Positions 1 to 11,900 of a stretch of DNA of 64,000 nt are shown here, in pieces (within the stretch, counting starts at the first letter, position 1; every line of letters begins with the position of its first letter). The notes under the pieces were generated by a model. That model did not search any database. It was not told the origin of the DNA and was given only the letters and a program-made list of their open reading frames with translations. The position numbers and the translations under genes were made by a program. The stretch comes from Camarhynchus parvulus (lineage: Eukaryota > Chordata > Aves > Passeriformes > Thraupidae): contig NC_044572.1 of the NCBI RefSeq assembly GCF_901933205.1, positions 26,498,501 to 26,562,500 on the forward strand. Reading direction: 5' to 3'.

Positions 1-2955
1 CGATCACTATAGCACTCCAGTTCTTCATGTGGATCCATAGATTAAGCTTCATAGTGACCTGAGTTTGAACTTAAAGAGAAATCTATTCTCCAAGTTCAGC
101 TGTGAAAAGTGCTCAGACTTAGACTTTTGTGCAGCTTCTGTTTTTTTTTTTTTTAATTATGATGCTCACCTCCATACTCAAGGATATTGAATTCTGCCCA
201 TATTTATGCTTGGCAGGATAAAAGGCATGCACAAGTGAAGAACGTGAATAATCCATCAGACTCAGTGGAATAAACTGGGGCACTAAAAAACATGGCCAAC
301 AGGAACAGATGAACCTGGGTTAGGACTTGTAAGGACTTGGAACAGTGAAAATTTGAAGAATTGAATAATTTCACTGAAACATATGGATTTTGGAGTCTGA
401 AGTAGCAGTGCCAACAAATACATTCCTGCTCACTTCAAGTAAGGAGAAGATTGGGATTTATAAAAGAAGTGTGAAGTGGATAAGAAATTGTCTACATGGA
501 AGATGGAAATAAATTGTGTTCAAGGCAGAATTTTGGAGCTAGAAATGATTACCAGGGTCCTTCAACAAATACATGTGACCTTACATAATGTTTTCATTTG
601 TGGCCTTATCATAAAGTCAATTGATCTAGGGAACTATGCTTATTCATAATAGAAACCTGGAAGACATCATCCATATAGAGAAGCAGCATGGTATCTCACA
701 AAAACAATAAGCAGGCCATGAAAATTGAAGCAGTAAAAGGATTTTATAGGGGCTGGTAACTTGGTACTTTAGTATTATCCGAAAATGGATTAGTTAGAAA
801 TTAAGAAGAATTACTTTGTGTATTAGCCACTAAAAGAGTGATGATAAACACTCAATGTGCTTTATTTGGGAAATTGGAAACTGTGCCTACAAAACAGACT
901 GACTTAGGTCTACAGAGTCTTCTATTGTCCATAGTCAGGATACTTCATTACCCATGGTGTGTTATACTAAAGGCCTAAGACTCAGAATTAAAGAAAGACT
1001 ACAGCCATTGAACAGTCTGGTGAGACACATGGATTCAAGAAAGGTGAAGCAGCAAAGCAGATGCAAATGACGTCTGCCTGAAAGCACATGGGAGTAGCCT
1101 CAGAAATTTTGTAATAGGGTGGGAAAAATGTGGTAGAAGATCAACACTGAGGGACTAAACTGCATTTTAGAATGAAGAACTGCAAAGAAATGTGAAATGG
1201 GGTACATTTTATGAAGACTGGAAAATCTAGATTTTATTTCATATAGACTGAATTATAATGACAGTAAGGGAAACTTTTAGATTCTTGGATAAACTTCCAC
1301 TATTTCCAGCAAAAATGACAGGGACTAAAATCCTTAATGTAGCTGAAGAATGTATTTGCCCAATGAATTTCCAAAAGCTCCATATACTGCGGCAGAGGCA
1401 CAGATTTTTTTTTTTTTTATGGTAGATCCAGGGACACAAAGGATATGGATGGGAATATAGTGATGTAGAATATGAATTTATTGAGCTCCTGTTCAGAGTT
1501 TTAGCTTCACGTCAACTTTCAATCTTTTCTTTCCCTCAAGTCAGGTTATATTCAGCCAATAGCACTTTAATGTCCCAACCTCCTTATTGCATTCTATGAG
1601 TTCTAATTGCTTTTGTAGGAAGATCTTGAGACAAAAACTCCTACTCTGATTCTTGAATTCATCATGTTCGTTACAGGAGATCATTATTAAAGATTTTTCT
1701 TAGGAAAGAATATGTGTTATAAATTGCAGTTTCATAATAATATATGAATCTGTTTCCAGGGATAACCCTTGGCATATACACATGGATTAACCGAAACAGT
1801 TATCTTGGACATAATGACTTACTGTCATTGTAATAAATGAAAAAAATAATCCCATAAAATTCTTAGAGTTTTTTACCCCATATCTAGGCAAGTTTACAAT
1901 GTTTGTTATTTTAAATTGTATTTTTCAAAATCTAAAAAGTTTGGATTCAACTACTCTCTGCAGTAGCAAATGAACAAATGCATTAAAAAGAAAGAGAGGT
2001 AGATGGGAAATTAAAGTAAATGAAACATTTTTAATGAAAACTATTAAAAGAACAAATTAGGCTAAAATGTCACTGTCATTAAACAATATTTAGCAAATGT
2101 CAGAGTGTTACAGAACTTCAGAGCCTTCATGAAAGTCCTGTCTCATCAGCTAGTGCAGGTTCAGGAAAATATTATTTTCTTTTACATTCATTGTTTCTTC
2201 CAACTTTAATACAATGTATTTATGCTGTTCATTTTTGTGAAGGGAACCATTACAGATGTTTCTTCTTTTCAGCAATGCAACTTCAATATACACAAGTGCC
2301 ATGCAGTCTCATCCTTTTATGACAAACCTTAAGTAAAACCTACAATGCAGTGGGGATATAAATAAATCCTTACTCAGCTATGATGTATTTTGGGCTATTG
2401 TTCATCTTGAGAGGACTTGTCTACTAACGCTTTCTGTTCTTTTAAAACTAGCTTATTTTTCATTCCACATACTTTGAGTTGTGGCAAAGAGAGAAATATA
2501 TGGCTTCCAGATGTACACAAACTGGAATTGTTCAAAACACATTAGGCTTAGAAAAAAATATCATATTTGCAATGCTTCAGAATACTCAAGATCAAGAAAG
2601 TATTCAAAGATAAACAATGTCTTGTTATACCTCTCTGTCAGGGCTTCAATCAAACCCACAATAATCACCAGAAATCAGTGAAAAGACACACAGTTACCTT
2701 TAAGAGTATATAATATAAGAGTATATAATTCCCAGCTGCTAAACTCAGAAAATGTTAATTGACTTCAAGTTCTGTCATCCCATAAAAAGCCAAAGGTACT
2801 TCTCTTGCCGGTCTTAAACTTCTTGAGAATCTTGTGGGCCTCATACATGTAATTCAAGGAGTAAAACATTGAGACATCCTTTTAATTTAACTGCCCACTA
2901 CTCTGCTTTTCAAAGGATCAGTCATCAAGATCCAAAAAAGAGGTAGAAGGTATTA
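1..2955. other. A+T-rich single-copy DNA, no gene seen
   Basis: No reading frame of useful length, RNA gene or recognisable transposon was found. The only simple sequence is a T14 run at 141-154 and a T-rich run near 1406-1419. The plus strand is rather purine-rich between about 200 and 1240, similar in texture to 62.0-63.3 kb, but no family was recognised. A tandem microduplication lies at 2701-2730 (separate entry). Confidence 0.6.
2701..2730. repeat. Tandem microduplication, period 15 bp
   Basis: The 14-mer TAAGAGTATATAAT occurs at 2701-2714 and again at 2716-2729. This is a direct duplication of about 15 bp, most simply explained by replication slippage in an A/T-rich context. Confidence 0.8.
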
Positions 2956-3691
2956 AATCATAGAATACCAGGTTGGAAAGGACCCCAAGGATCATCTGGG
3001 TCAAACTTTCTCAGCATAAAGCACTATTTAGGCAAGAGGGACCAGCATGTGAACCAGGTGGATCTCCAAACTGTCTGGTCAGAGAAATTACCTCTGCCTG
3101 TGGAGATTATTTCAATGGCTGATTGTTCTTGTGAAAAATTTCCCTCTTGAGTCCAATCAGAATGTCTCCAGGGGTACCTTTTACCCACTACCCCTCATTG
3201 TTTCCATGTGATTCCCTCCTGTAAAAAGGGAATCTCCATCTTCTTTGTAGCCATCTCTTAAATGCCACAACATGGTGATAAGGTCTTACCTAAGCATGCT
3301 TTCCCCAGAGTTACCCAGCTCTCTCAGGCATTTTCATACATCAGGCTTCCTGGTCCTTTGGTCATCTTTGTGGATTTCTCTGGATCCTTTCCAGCCTGTC
3401 CACATCTGTTACGTGTTGCAGGAACCAAAAGGGAACATTGTTCCAGTTGTGGCCTGGAAAGTGCTGAGTATAGTAGGATAATGATTTCTTTATTTCTGTT
3501 GGTGATACCCTTGTTAAGTCAACCCAGCATCTCTATGCCTTTCTTTGCTGCAGGGGGACACTCTACACTCATACTGATCTTGTCCAGCAGGTCCCCCAGG
3601 CCCCTTTCCACAGAGCTGCTCCTGAGGAAGGTAGACTTCAGCCTGTGCTGCACTCCCACATTATGCTTTCCCAGGTACAAGACTGTGATGG
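2956..3691 (-). mobile_element. CR1 LINE fragment, 3' end, minus strand
   Basis: Read on the plus strand, this is the reverse complement of a chicken-repeat-1 (CR1) non-LTR retrotransposon tail. It opens with the diagnostic CR1 3'-terminal sequence (ATCATAGAATACC, then GGTTGGAAAGGACC) and runs through the 3' UTR into the C-terminal part of the ORF2 reverse-transcriptase region (the 'GTCCAGCAGGTCCCCCAGG' type sequence near 3580-3600). It is 5'-truncated, as CR1 copies usually are, and full of stops. At 3691 the match breaks where a solo LTR begins. A weak CR1-like continuation may follow the LTR around 4105-4130 (GAGTTGGCTTC), which would mean the LTR is nested inside the LINE. The 3' end is clear; the exact 5' limit is not. 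Confidence 0.85.
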
Positions 3692-4073
3692 TGTCTGAGG
3701 GTCCCCAGGACGAGGGAAGAGATGAGAATCTTGACTCCATGTTTCAGAAGGCTGATTTATTATTTTATGATAATATATTAAAAATGCTATACAAAAACTA
3801 TACTAAAGAAAGAGAAAGGAGCCATCAGAAGGCTCGAAAGCAATAAATAATATCTTGTGACTGACTAGAGAGTCTGACACAGCTGGAGCATGATTGGTTA
3901 TCAGGTAAAAACAATCCACGTGGAACCAATCAAGGATGCACCTGTTGGTAAACAACTTCCAGATCACATTCCAAGCAATCAGATAATTATTGTTTACATT
4001 TCTTTTCTGAGGCTTCTCAGCTTCTCAGGAGAAAGACCTGGCAAAAGGATTTTCATAAAATATGCCAGTGACA
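3692..4073 (-). mobile_element. Solo LTR, class-II-ERV type, diverged copy
   Basis: This 382-bp block begins TGTCTGAGGG and ends CCAGTGACA, the TG...CA ends expected of a retroviral LTR. It aligns by eye over its whole length with the LTR at 37244-37636: both share a CTCCATG...TCAGAAGG...GATTTATTAT block, an ACTATACTAAA stretch, a TTGTTTACAT block and the AAAGGATTTT segment near the far end. A minus-strand AATAAA at 3756-3761 lies 64 bp from the TGTC end, which sets the sense strand as minus. No gag, pol or env sequence flanks it, so it is a solo LTR produced by LTR-LTR recombination. The flanking hexamers (TGATGG at 3686-3691, TAAGAG at 4074-4079) do not match, so no target-site duplication survives; decay or a later rearrangement could explain this. 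It abuts a CR1 fragment. Confidence 0.8.
3892..3931. repeat. Inverted CCAAT-box pair in LTR
   Basis: GATTGGTT at 3892-3899 is the reverse complement of AACCAATC at 3924-3931, separated by 24 bp. Each arm carries a CCAAT core, on opposite strands. The same arrangement sits at the equivalent place in the LTR at 37.2 kb. In an LTR this region would be U3, where CCAAT boxes are common promoter elements; NF-Y binding is an inference. Confidence 0.7.
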
Positions 4074-7000
4074 TAAGAGCTTACACTTAGTGTAGTGTGT
4101 ACTGAGTTGGCTTCAACCAGTATAGTTCATCACTCAGGCATGCATGTTTTATTGGTAAATTGCAAGCAGTGAACTCTTTTTATTTCCAAGTAGTGGTAAA
4201 AAGTTGAGGAATGTTACTGGGAAATGCTTATGCAAATATGCTTCTTCAGGCCTTTAACCCCCTTTCAGGGGTTATAACACCAGTCTGTGTTATAGAAAAA
4301 GGAATTCTAAGTTTACATTGCCTTGATTTTAGCTGGGAAATTGTGGCAATAGTTACAATTTTTCTAGTCTTTCTATGATGATGGAATGTAAATATTTTCT
4401 GAGCAGTCTATAAGGTGATTATATTTTAAAATTGTTTCTTCTAAACATCCTCTGTCTTCTTGTTATAGTGCTTTTTTGTTGCCATCAGTCCATTGTATGT
4501 TAAACATGTGTCACTGGATATTCATCTTAACCTTGTCTGAAATGAAGTTGTCATGATGTTACACATCTACATGAAGGCATTCTTTTGAGAGGCATATCTC
4601 TTTCTATGGTTATTATAGGAAACTTAATGATGAACTTTAAAAGAAACCCTAATTTTTATGATAGGTAAACTTAATAAAATTAATCTTAAATTCAAAATAT
4701 GGAGTTTGATTGTAATACTGTCAAGCATCTAACGTACTCTTTTCCATTTGAAACTACTGCTGTGTTCTGGCCAACTTCTAGACTCCAATCATATAAATTA
4801 CATGCCTTTGTAATTTACTCCTGTAGTCCTGTTTACAGACTTAAAATTACCCTGATGTTCTCATAAACTGATGTTTACATAATCAGGCATTCACCTGTGA
4901 AAAAGGCTGTTGAAAAAGGGTAATTTTCTCCATGTAGAGTCAGTAACTTCTAAATACTGCACAATGAACCTTCCTGTTATTAGTTGTTTGCGTCTTGCTG
5001 AAAATACCTTCCTAACACTTGAATGGTATTGGGCTATGCTGAAAAATATTTGATGAAAGCAAGTGATGATTATTGGTTTGAAGGTATGGTAGTAAGAAGA
5101 TCAAAAATGAATTGTAATTCAGAAGGATTTTGCAAGATTAGAAAAGGTCATACTTTAAATTTAGAACCGCACCATTTCCTTATTTGATTGCATGCAAATT
5201 GTTTACAGTATTAAATATTTTCTATTTTTTTAGAATTCATTTTATACCTTTTTCTAGGAGTGAATAACATAAAAGCAGGTTATGAGGTTTTACAGTTAAA
5301 ATAAATCTCTAAAATAATTTAAAATTCATTTGCCTTTGAGACTTGTGGTTAATGAAAATTCTCTCATTAAGCTTCTTAATTTAAACAACTGTACTTGATT
5401 CAATTGAACCTAATGTTTAAAAATAATTGTCACTCTGCAGTATTAATTTCACACTGGACTAGAGTCTTCCTGCCTTAAAGTGAGCATAAATTTCATGAGC
5501 TTTGATTAAAATATGCAAAATGGTACCTACATATAGATTTTGTCTTTCTTTCCCTTTAAGTCTGATGATTGTTTTGTACTACCATTTCTTCTTCTTTTCC
5601 TTAATTTGAAAATGCTTATACTGTTTGTCCTACTCCCACCTATATTTGTAGAAGGGCATCCCAGGAGAGCAGGCATTTTGAAAGTTTCACCCTTAGCATG
5701 TCTAGAAGCTCTGTCTCTGTCGTTAAGAAATGCTGGTCATATTTCAGAGGATGTGTTCAAAAGCCAGTTCAATTGGAAAACAATTAGGCAACTCTCACAG
5801 TACTTAATCCTGTAAAGTCCCTTTTCATTTATACCAGATATTACCCTCTTACAGTTATTGCCATTTTGGTTTGGGGTTATGGCCTATGGGGGTGTTTGCC
5901 ACTGTCTGAGGGTGAGCAATCCACACAAATATGCAGCCTATGTGAATTGCTTTGAAAGGATTGCCACAAATTATTTAGAAAATATAAGCTACTGTGTTCA
6001 CTCACACCTGAATTGCTTCTTGAGTATTATTGCTATAAAATATAAACCCTTCAGTGCCTGATCTGAAAAGCGAGAGGCTCAATTTCAGTTTGGGAAATAA
6101 GAGAAAATGAGAAGGTTAAAACAGTAAGAACTGAGCGAATTACCAGTTTTAAAAGTGTCTGCTTTGGGATTCAGCATCTTTTGCAAGGCCTTCCTTTCTT
6201 TCTCTTGGGTCTTATGTTTCTAGCTCCATAGATAGCTTCCTGTTTTTTTCTGAAGTAATAAAAAAATTGAGGCTCTATTTCCCTGAGGGATATTTCTTAA
6301 AACTTATATGAATAAATTTCAAGTAAGACGCAGCTTTCTTGAAAGACATTGCAGTTTGACATTTGTGTTTGAATTTTAAGTGAGTTTAGGAAGAGCCATT
6401 ACCACCTAAGGCAGATATTGCAGTCTATTTCTGTGATAATGAAGTAACTTGTGTTTTATGTATTGAGCTCAATCTTGCTGTGAGGTGTCATATTTGTGTT
6501 CCCTTCTATTGCATCTTCCAAAGTTCATGGAATAAATAACATTTACAAATCTTAATTTCTTTTATCATTTCTGAACATGGAAACAACACAATAGAAAATG
6601 ACGGGGTTTTATTTCCTGTCAGAATGTAGAATGTGCTACCGAAAAAGCAACAGCCCACAGGACTTCAGTGTTCTTGATCTACAAGAAATCCTGGGTAAGA
6701 TGAAATGTGCAAGTGCTAGGTCAAGGGAACAGAGAAGCTTGTGCGCTTTGAATTTACAAGGAAAGACAAAATGCTTTAGTGGTCTTTAAAAATTGTGTTT
6801 CTTAGAACTCCTTAAAGGCTTTTGGCAGCACAAATCATAGCCGTGTCATCACTGACTTCAGTCTTTTTATTTCCAGTTGTCCTTTAGAGTTTGAATTGTC
6901 TTTGTGGAAGGAAAAAATTCACTCTCAAACCCCTTGTTTGAGCTATGAGAGAGATCATGACAATAGAGACTTTTCAGACTTTTTCACAGTAGCAAGATTA

Positions 7001-8884
7001 AATATGATAACTAGCACAGACAGTTTGGGTGTGTTAGATTTGTGGACTGGATTGGCAGAACATGGAAGGGCCGTAGGAAAAAAATATTTTAGGGTATTGG
7101 GGAAAGAAAGAATCACCACTTCCACTTCTGAAAGAAAAACCCCCAAAGCCAACCCTAAAAACAAAATACAAAAGACACAATTTCCATTTTGATTCCAACA
7201 CATAATATTACTCTATAAAACTCATATATTTGCAACAGAATAGTCCCAACATACAGAAAATCAGGCATGGATTCACAGAAGATAAGCAATATAAAATGAT
7301 AGAGTTCTGTTAAGAAAAAGGTTTTATATACACAAAGTGCAGGTATTTATCTGTTCTGTCACATGTGATATTGACCTCATGGAACTTATCTCAAAAGACA
7401 ACATATTCCTCTTGCACTGATATAACCACTCACAGGTCCAACTGGTTTAGGTTCAGATCATCAGACACAGGAATGGGGCCTAATTCAGAGCTATGGTCAG
7501 CCATCCAAAACCAGTTGCACATGGTGAAACTCTTCTCTGCATCAAATGATATTATAGGTAATTAGAACATTGATAGATCTAAAAATAAGATTAGAGAATT
7601 AAACTGTAAGTCTAGTCACTCCAGATAAAAATAATCTCATGAAAATTAGATATCTAGAATTTAAGTAATTACTCTGAATTAATCATCCAGGCATTAAGTG
7701 TAGTATGTGGAAAACAAAGCCACCTCAAGAGAGATTCTTCCCCATGTATCTCAGCTACATATTTGTACACCCCTAATTTAAGACTAGACATATCTTCCAG
7801 CATAACTGTACTTTGATGCTTGTTAAATTTTGGAGGTTTGAGAAATAAACAGGCACACTAACACATTTGCAGGAATATTTTTAATTTGGCTATTGGCTAT
7901 GCACTGTCAGCAAATGCCAACACAAACAGTGCTTTTTGCCTTTCACCTTCTCTCTGGAGAATAAGACTTACTGTTTGGGCATGAAAAGATACAGCATTCC
8001 AGTTGGACTAATGTTTTAAGGAGAAAATATTAAAGGGCCAAAATAGTTTCATGACTAACTGATCCCCTTCCATGATGTCAAAAATAAAAGGTTACATGCT
8101 TTTTTTTCCAAATCACTTTAAGGTTGTCATTTCAAGATAGTTGCTTTTCCTGATAATACAAAGAGAGGGTAGCAAAAAGCCTTAAGACAATCAATACTTT
8201 GCAATGAGTTGCATGCTTCATAATTCCTTGGTAAATAGGGCAATATTCTCTTCTCCAAATCCTGCACTCGGTCAGTGATTTTCTGTTCCTAACACAGTGC
8301 TGATTTACACAGCCAGATCTTTTGTCTTTGTGACAAAGCAACTGAGCACTACAGATTATTTTTAATCATCCACAGTACATTTCAAATGTCGCTGTACATT
8401 TTTTTCCATCTTTTGCTGAATTATGTCACCTGTACATATAAAATAGAAAGGTTTGACTGGACTCTTACTGCCCTTCTTATCAAGAAACATAACTGGAGTG
8501 TTCAGGGAGAAAACTAAGTGGCTGAAGAATGGCTGAAGAATAGTCTTCAGTTGCTCTGGCTAGCTAAAGCTGTAGGACTTCAGACGCTCAGGTTTAAACA
8601 GGAGCAGATGAGACCCTGCTTCACAGAAAGAGTTCTGGCTTCATTCTGAAGTCACAGGGAGTCCAAACTAAATTAAAAAGTGTGCTGGGAAATGTAAATA
8701 GTAAATGTTGCTTTAAGTTTATTTTGATAAATCTGATCTTCTATCTCCAAAGAAGAGCTAAAATGTTATAAAAGAATAATTTTGTGTTTGTTTTTTAAGT
8801 TTTATTTTTACTTTTCCTTCAATCAATATCTTCATACAAATAAATTAATAGACTAAAAATGTCTTTAAAGTAGCAAGTGGACAC
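4074..8884. other. Single-copy A+T-rich DNA, no gene seen
   Basis: No exon, RNA gene or clear transposon was recognised. The first ~60 bp may be degraded CR1 displaced by the LTR insertion. An 11-bp perfect tandem duplication (GGCTGAAGAAT, 8520-8541) is present. The short ORFs here are scattered over both strands and show no protein-family resemblance. Confidence 0.55.
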
Positions 8885-8933
8885 TAAAATCAGCCTAGTT
8901 TTCCTCCAAAAGAGGAAAACTAGGCTGATTTTA
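8885..8933. repeat. Perfect inverted repeat, 22-bp arms, 5-nt loop
   Basis: The arm at 8885-8906 (beginning TAAAATCAGCC) is the exact reverse complement of the arm at 8912-8933 (ending GGCTGATTTTA), with only CAAAA at 8907-8911 between them. All 22 pairs match. The structure could extrude as a cruciform or fold as an RNA hairpin. It is shorter than a normal microRNA precursor and too perfect to be an old one. A template-switch mutation that copied one arm from the other is the simplest origin. Confidence 0.95.
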
Positions 8934-11900
8934 TTTTTAATTTCCAAAATAAGACAGGGTATTTTATAGTGGTGGTGTTTAATCATTGGATAAAGAATCA
9001 ATTAAATGGTGCATTGTCCCTCTCCTGACATCTTCAAACAAGCTTTTTTTGGAGGTTGTCCTCCCACCAAGGATGTGTTAATGAACTTAGTATGGTTGAA
9101 ATTAATCAGATGGGTTTGGAGACAATAAATACATTTAGGCACAACACTAACCAGGCTACCTACGTTCCAGGCAGGTCTGCCTCTGGGTGACAAAGGTGGA
9201 GTACAAGCAAAAGTACTGAGACGCCTAATTTTTTTACTGCGATAGTGAAACAGATCAAAATTACAAACCAAATTCTTCCCAGGTTAGCCCAAATACCACA
9301 GCTGGAATTTTCAGAATTTTCAGATCTTTGGAGGTAGTCCTTTGGACCAAATTAGACTTTTTTTTTCCCGTGGAGGTTATTTCAGAGGAAGCCTGTGATG
9401 CATTTTTGACAACATAATTGAAAATTTTGATCCTAGCTGCCATTATCTGCCAGCAGAGTAGAAGTAAGTCCCATTGACTGAATGACACTGAGTTGAAACC
9501 CACAACTTTGCATTTCTTTTCTGGATGGACCATGTCTGGATGTGAATAAAAAGAAAGGGGCCAGAAAAGAAAGAAAAATAATTCTTTATATTTCAGTGCA
9601 GTCTGTCAGTATGGAAATTCAATGGCTGTTTTGGACTAATAAGGAGAAGGGTATTACCTACATAGTACATTTTCTCTCTGTCTGTATCTATCTATATAAG
9701 CAGGCATGTTCTGCATATTGTAAAACACTGCTAGAGGCAGATAGGAAAATGGAAGAAAATCTGATGCACTTAGATATGGTTGTGCTTTAGTAAACCCACA
9801 CCTCAGTACCTATAAAACAAACCAATACCTATAGTATTCTGTGTCTACTGAACAGATAATAGCCCTGAAGATGAAAATCAATCTCTGCATTTTATTTTTT
9901 TTAGCTTGTGATATCTATTGTTGTTTATTTGATTGGGTTTTTTACTGAGTTTAGCTCTAAATATAAACAAGGAAAAGTAAAATAAACTATCTTCTTTAAA
10001 AGTCTACTTTTGTAAAACTTGGAAGCAAAAAGGATCTTGTTAGGACATACAGTTTCATATGAATTTTTAAAAAGTAATAGCAACCTTTGGTTCTGTATTT
10101 TCTCCAAAACAGAGTTATTGTATTTTAGCTATCAAAGTAGTCAATGTTTTTGAGGAGAAATTTGAGAAATTTGTTTCACATTGACCAAGAAAAAAAAGTA
10201 AAAAAAAAAATCTCTCAGTTAAAGTGATTTTGCTAGACAGACGATATCTATGAATTTTTATACCAATGAGGAAGAAAAACATGAGATTCTCAATAGCATC
10301 AAGAATAATGTACTTTTCTTCAAAACAGGCAAAATATGCTACCTCAATCATTGAACATTTAGCCATAGTCTTCTGTGGGATCAGGATTTTACTCAGTATT
10401 TCAAATTCAGTCAATAAAAACACCTACTTCTGAATTTGCTCTTATCTGAAGGCTGTCAGAACTGCATTTTTTCTAGAAACAACTTTGTTGTTCTAGAAAC
10501 AACATTTTTTTTGAGATGTTAGTGTGACTAACTTCTTCCCAATGAATATTAGTGTAAGCAAATTAATACATAATTTGTTTTTATTTTACTCATTAAGTCC
10601 GATATTAAAATAGGATGAGGAAATATTTTCATTTCATGTCAGTTATACCCAGGTTATTTGCAACAGGCATGACAATAATGTAAATCTTGATCTCCGCAAT
10701 GTGAATTTTATAAATCTTGAGTTACTAATTGAAGACCAAAATCTCTTGAAGAAGAGATTTGAGGATTAATTTTTAAATCAGTTTTTAATCTGCTTATTCA
10801 GTTTTCATTACTGTGCAGAGGAAATTTATAATGAAAAATACAGTACTTAACCTTTAATAATTTTCCTGTTTTCAATATACTTAATCCCAAAGAGCCAAAA
10901 GACACTACACATCTGAATTATATTCTAGAGGAAAGAATATAGGGTTCACATCATATTGTTTATATTTTATTTTACAGTAGATATCTTAAACAAACTTTAA
11001 AAGTATTTGCTATAACTTCACTTGCTTAATGTAACATATATACATTGACTTTAAAATATTAGATCTTAGTTGTCAGCATGACGCTGGACAGAAAATCCTT
11101 CTATAGGAAGTATTTTGTCACTTAACATGTGTCAAATACCACAAAATACAAGTCAAAAAGAAGTCTTACAGCTAATAAAATGTTGAATTTTTAAAGACAT
11201 CACCTACACAGATTCATTGCTATGAATCAGATTATGCCCAGCTGAAATGGCCAGGGACTTTACCACACGTAGATGAGCAAGGGTGAATGGAAATTACTCT
11301 TAGGTTGATTTTTTACTTGACTCATGGAAGACAACACGAGGTTTCTTCTCTTTAAAAAGGATCAAGTTTTTGTATTAAGAGTGGATTGACACAAAGGGTA
11401 AGATTTTATGAAATGTCTTCCTTTTGTGATTGTGGAGAATTAGATTGACTGTGGTTACAACTGTTGGCTGCACAGAAGAATATTTTGTGTAAAATCCAAC
11501 AAAATTATTGTGAAGCCTATGATATGAACTTGTTTGCTTTTTCTGCATTTTATGCTTCATTAATGTCTGACTTTGGCTTTAAATTTAGGATTTGACTTCG
11601 GGGGGGGTGTGAATCCCATTAATGATACACAGATAATTGGGCATTAGCCAAATTTCATTTTGGCTGAACAAGGAGATTTTACTCTTTTTTGAAGGATTTT
11701 TGTTGCCTTGTTTTACAAGAAGAAAGTGAAAGAAAGGAATACACTATTTTCTTCTGTTTTGAAAAACTAATGTTTCATTAAGTCAAAGATGCCTTTGAAC
11801 TAGGATATTCCAACCAAGAAAGGTGAACAAAATCAATAGTCTCAAAAATAAAATACTGTTAACAATTCCAGTAGAATTGTAACTAATTTATAAAACTCAT

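Noticed and set aside
3262..3846. 194-codon plus-strand open frame
   Set aside because: It runs antisense through a CR1 fragment and across the CR1/LTR boundary into a solo LTR, so it is a by-product of repeat sequence.
8885..8933. Hairpin as a microRNA gene
   Set aside because: The 49-nt hairpin with perfect 22-bp arms and a 5-nt loop is shorter than normal precursors and lacks the usual mismatches; kept only as an inverted repeat.
9000..9280. Possible ancient CR1 or other LINE
   Set aside because: A few words resemble CR1, but there is no collinear series of diagnostic blocks.
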